Source: Bacillota bacterium (lineage in GTDB: Bacteria; Bacillota; Clostridia; Tissierellales; Sedimentibacteraceae). From it: DNA of 64,000 nt. Location of the stretch: assembly GCA_023386345.1 (NCBI GenBank), contig JAEWJT010000011.1, forward strand, positions 139,030-203,029, in the 5' to 3' direction. Of this stretch, positions 60,847 through 64,000 are shown one piece after another (position 1 is the first letter of the stretch; each line of letters opens with the position of its first letter). The notes beneath the pieces were generated by a model. It saw nothing but the letters and a program-made list of their open reading frames with translations, was not told the DNA's origin and searched no databases. Both the position numbers and the translations under genes were made by a program.

Positions 60847-61764
60847 ATGAATAACGAGAAAATTGGACAATTCATTTCTGAATTGAGAAAATCCAAGCGT
60901 ATGACACAAAAAGATTTAGCAGATAAATTGAATATTACTGATAAAGCAGTTTCCAAATGGGAGAGGGGATTAAGCTGTCCGGATATCTCGCTTCTATCGT
61001 CAATTGCAGATATACTTGGAGTAACAACAGGCGAATTGTTGGATGGCAAAAAAAGCAACGATAATTTTGACAATGTTGAGATAGATGCTAATAATGAGGA
61101 GAAAAGCATTGATAATATTGATTATAAAGAAGAAAATGTTAATAATATTGAAAAAAATATCAATAATGCACTTCAATATGCAGAAAAAAACACAAAAAAC
61201 AGATTGCAATCTTTGCAAAATATCTTTGCTATTACATTTTCTATAACGCTTTTACTTGGTATTATGGTGTGTGGTATTGTTGATATGGCAATTACTGGTA
61301 CATTTACATGGTCACTTTTTCCGATTAGTTCGATTATATTTGCATGGTTAGTATTTTTTCCTGTTATAAAATTTAGAAGAAAAGGAACGCTTATCTCTTT
61401 TGTAATGTTAAGTATTTTTATAATTCCTTTTTTATATGTTTTAAATAGTATAATAAAAACAAACAATATGATTTTACCAGTTGGTATTAGAATGGCAATT
61501 ATTGGAGTTGTATTTTTATGGTGTATTTTTGCAATATTTAAAATATTAAAAACAAGAAAACTCTTAGCTACGGCTATATCTTTATTGACGGTAATTCCAT
61601 TGCAATTCGCAATAAATTTTATCCTGTCAAGAATGATTTCTGAACCAATTATCGATATATGGGATATTTTAAATTTTTCTATTGTAGCTATATTAGCAGT
61701 AGTATTCTTTGTTTTGGATTCTTGCACATTAAAAAATAAAGTTAAGAAAGGATTATATCAATAA
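60847..61764 (+). CDS. XRE-family regulator with C-terminal membrane domain
   Basis: 305 residues. The Cro/CI-type helix-turn-helix (about 6-62) has ELRKSKRMTQKDLADKLNI and KAVSKWERGLSCPDISLLSS. A polar linker rich in Asn and Asp follows (about 70-115), then five membrane helices from about residue 125 to 300. Such membrane-tethered XRE regulators are common in clostridia and usually control neighbouring transporter or resistance genes; the target is unknown. Confidence 0.88.
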   Translation: MNNEKIGQFISELRKSKRMTQKDLADKLNITDKAVSKWERGLSCPDISLLSSIADILGVTTGELLDGKKSNDNFDNVEIDANNEEKSIDNIDYKEENVNNIEKNINNALQYAEKNTKNRLQSLQNIFAITFSITLLLGIMVCGIVDMAITGTFTWSLFPISSIIFAWLVFFPVIKFRRKGTLISFVMLSIFIIPFLYVLNSIIKTNNMILPVGIRMAIIGVVFLWCIFAIFKILKTRKLLATAISLLTVIPLQFAINFILSRMISEPIIDIWDILNFSIVAILAVVFFVLDSCTLKNKVKKGLYQ

Positions 61765-61822
61765 AACTATTAATTAATTTAGGAATTAATATAAAAAAAT
61801 TTATATTTTATGAGGCATTTAT

Positions 61823-62407
61823 ATGAATTATGTTTATCACGGCTCATTTTTTTCCGATATCAAAGTCTTAAATCCAGTATCAAAATTACATAGTGACCCT
61901 ACACAAAACGTTGTATATACAACATCAAATCGTGCTTATGCTTTGCTTTATATTTGGGATTCTAAACATAATAAGAAAAGTACAAAGCACGTTACATGTG
62001 CTATCAAAAATGGAATTGTTAATTATTACGAGCAATTTCCAAATCAGCTTAAATCATTCTATGATGGAGTAAGTGGATATGTATATTCTGCTGTTAGAGA
62101 TGAAAACTTTGTGAAAAGTGCTGAAGAAGATATGTGGGTGAGCAAAAACAAGGTTTGCATTGAAAACTATGAAAAAATTAATAATGTTTATGATGAAATT
62201 TTAAATCTTGAAAAATTAGGCAGTATAAAAATTATTCGATTTGAAACATTATCGCCTGAAGAACAAGACAAAATGATTGATATGATAGCAGGAATTATAA
62301 AGAAGAAAGAATTACTAACATTACCATTAAGTGAAGAAACTATATTTTACTCGTCATATTATGTACAAGCATGGGAAAAAGTAAAATCAAAAGGCTTAGA
62401 TAAATAA
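61823..62407 (+). CDS. Unknown protein with possible ADP-ribosyltransferase-like N terminus
   Basis: 194 residues, no membrane segment. I do not know a characterised homologue. The N-terminal YHGSFFSDIKVLNP resembles the Y-H-G-[ST] strand that starts many ADP-ribosyltransferase-fold proteins such as Arr, and VVYTTSNRAYALLYIWD could carry the second triad residue and the following helix. A late glutamate near EEDMWVSKNKV could be the third. This is a pattern-level idea only. AGGCATTT precedes the start, so the RBS is weak. Confidence 0.7.
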   Translation: MNYVYHGSFFSDIKVLNPVSKLHSDPTQNVVYTTSNRAYALLYIWDSKHNKKSTKHVTCAIKNGIVNYYEQFPNQLKSFYDGVSGYVYSAVRDENFVKSAEEDMWVSKNKVCIENYEKINNVYDEILNLEKLGSIKIIRFETLSPEEQDKMIDMIAGIIKKKELLTLPLSEETIFYSSYYVQAWEKVKSKGLDK

Positions 62408-62509
62408 CATTACTTGTTCCAATTTAATAATAAAATAGTACAAAATACATCTTCTTTGAAAAAACATATAATAAAGACAAAATAATATTTAATAAGAAGG
62501 AGGGTGTAA

Positions 62510-63112
62510 ATGAAGTTATATAACAACGGAAATCTTGAGTATACTCAAGCAAGAGAAACATTACGGTTTATTTCAATGCACAGGTTAAGCAATCAAATTC
62601 GATTATTATGGGAACAGCATGTTTATTGGACAAGGATGCTTATTCTTAGCATAGTTTTTGAATTACCAGACCTAGAATTTGTTACAAATCGTCTTCTTCG
62701 TAATCCAAAGGATTTTGCGGAGGTATTACATTTGTTTTATGGAGCAGATGTTGTTGCAGAATTCACAAAATTATTCACAGAACACCTTGTAATAGCTGCA
62801 GAGCTTCTTAAAGCTGCAAAAGATGGAGACAATGCAGAGGCTGCTGATGCCGAAAAACGCTGGTATGAAAATACAGATCAACTTGCAGAATTTTTTGGAA
62901 GAATCAATCCATTTTGGCCAGAAGAAGAATGGAGAAAAATGTTATACGATCATCTTGCTATGACAAAAAATGAAGCTGTTTATATGCTGACGGGGAGATA
63001 TGAGGATAGCATTAATATATTTGATGATATTGAACAGCAAGCCTTAATTATGGCAGACACAATGACAGAGGGACTTATAGAGTTTTTTCCTCATGTTTTA
63101 GACAAAATCTAA
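62510..63112 (+). CDS. Conserved helical protein of unknown function
   Basis: 200 residues, AAGGAGGGTG before the ATG. All-helical, with NQIRLLWEQHVYWTRMLILS, FVTNRLLRNPKDFAEVLHLF and FTEHLVIAAELLKAAKDGD, then NPFWPEEEWRKMLYDHL. This is a conserved clostridial/bacillar family that databases sometimes label acetylglutamate kinase; no amino-acid-kinase nucleotide-binding motif is present, so that name is not supported. Repeated H-x-x-x-x-[TA] segments (EQHVYW, TEHLVI, YDHLAM) and conserved Glu suggest a four-helix metal-binding bundle. Inference only. Confidence 0.78.
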   Translation: MKLYNNGNLEYTQARETLRFISMHRLSNQIRLLWEQHVYWTRMLILSIVFELPDLEFVTNRLLRNPKDFAEVLHLFYGADVVAEFTKLFTEHLVIAAELLKAAKDGDNAEAADAEKRWYENTDQLAEFFGRINPFWPEEEWRKMLYDHLAMTKNEAVYMLTGRYEDSINIFDDIEQQALIMADTMTEGLIEFFPHVLDKI

Positions 63113-63153
63113 ATTAAGTCAAGCGCTATGCCATCTATTTACTTTCATGAGAT

Positions 63154-63197
63154 AAAAAATCCATATGAAAATGATAGTATTTTCATATGGATTTTTA
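63154..63197. terminator. Bidirectional terminator
   Basis: AAAAATCCATATGAAAAT (63155-63172) pairs perfectly with ATTTTCATATGGATTTTT (63179-63196), with A and T runs on both sides. It serves the two convergent genes. Confidence 0.88.
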
Positions 63198-63219
63198 TAA
63201 ATTTATTTAAATTTGCATC

Positions 63220-63687
63220 CTATTTTGCTTCACCAAGCATTCCTTTTTTTATTCTTTCATTCAACTCATAAAGTGCAGTTTTATTACTGTCATATTTTAG
63301 AAGCTTCATTGCTGATTCATAGTCTATCCAATTATATTGTGTGTGTTCATTTGATAGATTAAATTTCTCATCTTTAACATTAACAGCAAAAGAGAATTCT
63401 GGAACTACGAAACAATTTTCTCCCCACCTTTTTCTATCAGCAGTATTAAAAATTTCAGATGGAATACTACAACAAGTATCTAAGGGATAGTAAGACATAT
63501 TATAATCAATATTGGCCTCCTCATTAGACTCTCTTTTTGCAGCCTCTATTGGAGTTTCACCATCCTCTCCACCCCCGGCAATAAATTGCCAGATATTCAT
63601 ATCAGCTCTTAGGAACATAGCATATTTAACTTGGTTATTTTGAATAATATAAGGAATTACCAATACTTGAAATTTTGCTCTTGCCAT
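63220..63687 (-). CDS. Nudix hydrolase (dihydroneopterin-triphosphatase-like)
   Basis: 155 residues. The Nudix box runs from Gly38 (GGGEDGETPIEAAKRESNEE) with Glu44, Arg52, Glu53, Glu56 and Glu57 in place; the late glycine is Asn59. VLVIPYIIQNNQVKYAMFLR and WQFIAGGGEDGE are typical of the NudB-like branch, which hydrolyses dihydroneopterin triphosphate or dNTPs. The substrate is not certain. AGGAG lies eight bases before the ATG. Confidence 0.88.
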   Translation of the reverse strand: MARAKFQVLVIPYIIQNNQVKYAMFLRADMNIWQFIAGGGEDGETPIEAAKRESNEEANIDYNMSYYPLDTCCSIPSEIFNTADRKRWGENCFVVPEFSFAVNVKDEKFNLSNEHTQYNWIDYESAMKLLKYDSNKTALYELNERIKKGMLGEAK

Positions 63688-63810
63688 TATAATTCTCCTA
63701 TGTAAATCTAAATTTTGTATTATATTTTTTTAATAATATCATTATACATAAAATAAATTTTTCAAGCAAGGTTTTATTGGTAAGATTATGTTCCAATACA
63801 GCTAGAAACG

Positions 63811-63819
63811 TGGTATAAT
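63811..63819 (+). promoter_or_regulatory. Extended -10 promoter near the right edge
   Basis: TGG-TATAAT (63811-63819) points rightward toward a gene beyond or at the window edge. A GAGGTGA motif at 63875-63881 has no start codon at normal distance. The rest of 63688-63907 shows no gene. Confidence 0.4.
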
Positions 63820-63907
63820 TTTTATAATAAAATTAAAGTCAATCCAAGGGAATTTATAATATAGAGGTTATTAAGAGGTGACCAACTATTAAAAGTCAAT
63901 AGTTTTT

Positions 63908-64000
63908 TTGAAAAAAGATAAAAATTTTTTTAGAATAAAAAAAGGCAGAGCAAACAGACCTTACAAAGAGAAAATTTTGAAAAGTTTATCAGATAATATA
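63908..64000 (+). CDS. Possible start of a gene running off the window
   Basis: A frame with TTG at 63908 stays open to the last base (31 codons, with IKKGRANRPYKEKILKSL). It lies downstream of the promoter at 63811-63819. There is no good ribosome binding site at the right distance, so the start is uncertain and the frame may be chance. Confidence 0.2.
   Translation, partial: MKKDKNFFRIKKGRANRPYKEKILKSLSDNI

Noticed and set aside
61173..61727. 184-codon minus-strand frame inside the XRE regulator gene
   Set aside because: Antisense to the membrane helices of the regulator; hydrophobic codons read backwards again give hydrophobic residues.
1..64000. CRISPR arrays, tRNA or rRNA genes, insertion sequences
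   Set aside because: No regularly spaced repeats, no cloverleaf with CCA-type end and no transposase-like frame were noticed on either strand.

Overview
The window is about 64 kb of AT-rich DNA (roughly 30% G+C). It is typical of a low-GC, monoderm anaerobe of the class Clostridia: many TTG/GTG starts behind strong GGAGG-type ribosome binding sites, a bacterial V-type ATPase, an S-layer-homology protein, a Tad pilus locus without an outer-membrane secretin, and several two-component/ABC modules. I cannot fix the species from the sequence alone. No rRNA, tRNA, CRISPR array, transposase or integrase was seen.

Region by region. 1-3.3 kb: accessory genes on the + strand (the C-terminal part of an alpha/beta hydrolase cut by the window edge, two GNAT acetyltransferases and a membrane protein), separated by three related intergenic palindromic elements. 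3.4-3.6 kb: a self-contained promoter plus terminator unit, possibly a small RNA. 3.8-12.8 kb: a nine-gene V-type ATPase operon (G/H, C, I, K, F, E, A, B, D) with hairpins placed just before the RBS of subunits I, A and B. 12.9-16.2 kb (-): V4R sensor, GGDEF cyclase and SLH protein. 16.3-22.2 kb (-): an AgrA/AgrC-like regulator and kinase followed by a two-gene ABC exporter. 22.4-32 kb: mostly housekeeping (cardiolipin synthase, NCS2 purine permease, ferritin, RluA-family pseudouridine synthase, CBS-ACT protein, a secreted glucosaminidase, a MATE transporter). 32.2-46.4 kb (+): a twelve-gene Tad/type IVb pilus locus that ends with a TPR/WG protein, an FHA protein and a Ser/Thr kinase. 46.7-49.4 kb (-): M29 aminopeptidase, ArsR-DUF2087 regulator, a small protein of unknown function and a GNAT. 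49.9-53.2 kb (-): ECF sigma factor, membrane protein and ABC transporter. 53.3-56.9 kb (-): OmpR-type regulator, BcrAB-like ABC transporter and histidine kinase. 57.2-63.7 kb: an esterase/acyltransferase/DUF6320 trio, two Nudix hydrolases, a membrane-anchored XRE regulator and two proteins of unknown function.

How the genes work together. The V-ATPase couples ATP to ion transport. The pilus genes supply the ATPase, inner-membrane platform, pilin, pseudopilins and prepilin peptidase; the kinase and FHA protein at the end of the locus probably control assembly by phosphorylation. Two two-component systems and one ECF sigma factor each lie beside an ABC transporter, the usual arrangement for detecting and exporting peptides or antimicrobials. 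The most unusual features are a recurrent hairpin cassette fused to ribosome binding sites at three loci, the cassette-like intergenic elements at the left end, and the kinase/FHA-equipped Tad locus whose pilin gene is flanked by its own hairpins.

Several starts were moved downstream of the longest possible ORF because the GGAGG motif overlaps the first in-frame start, or because a promoter lies inside the longer ORF. These are noted per gene.
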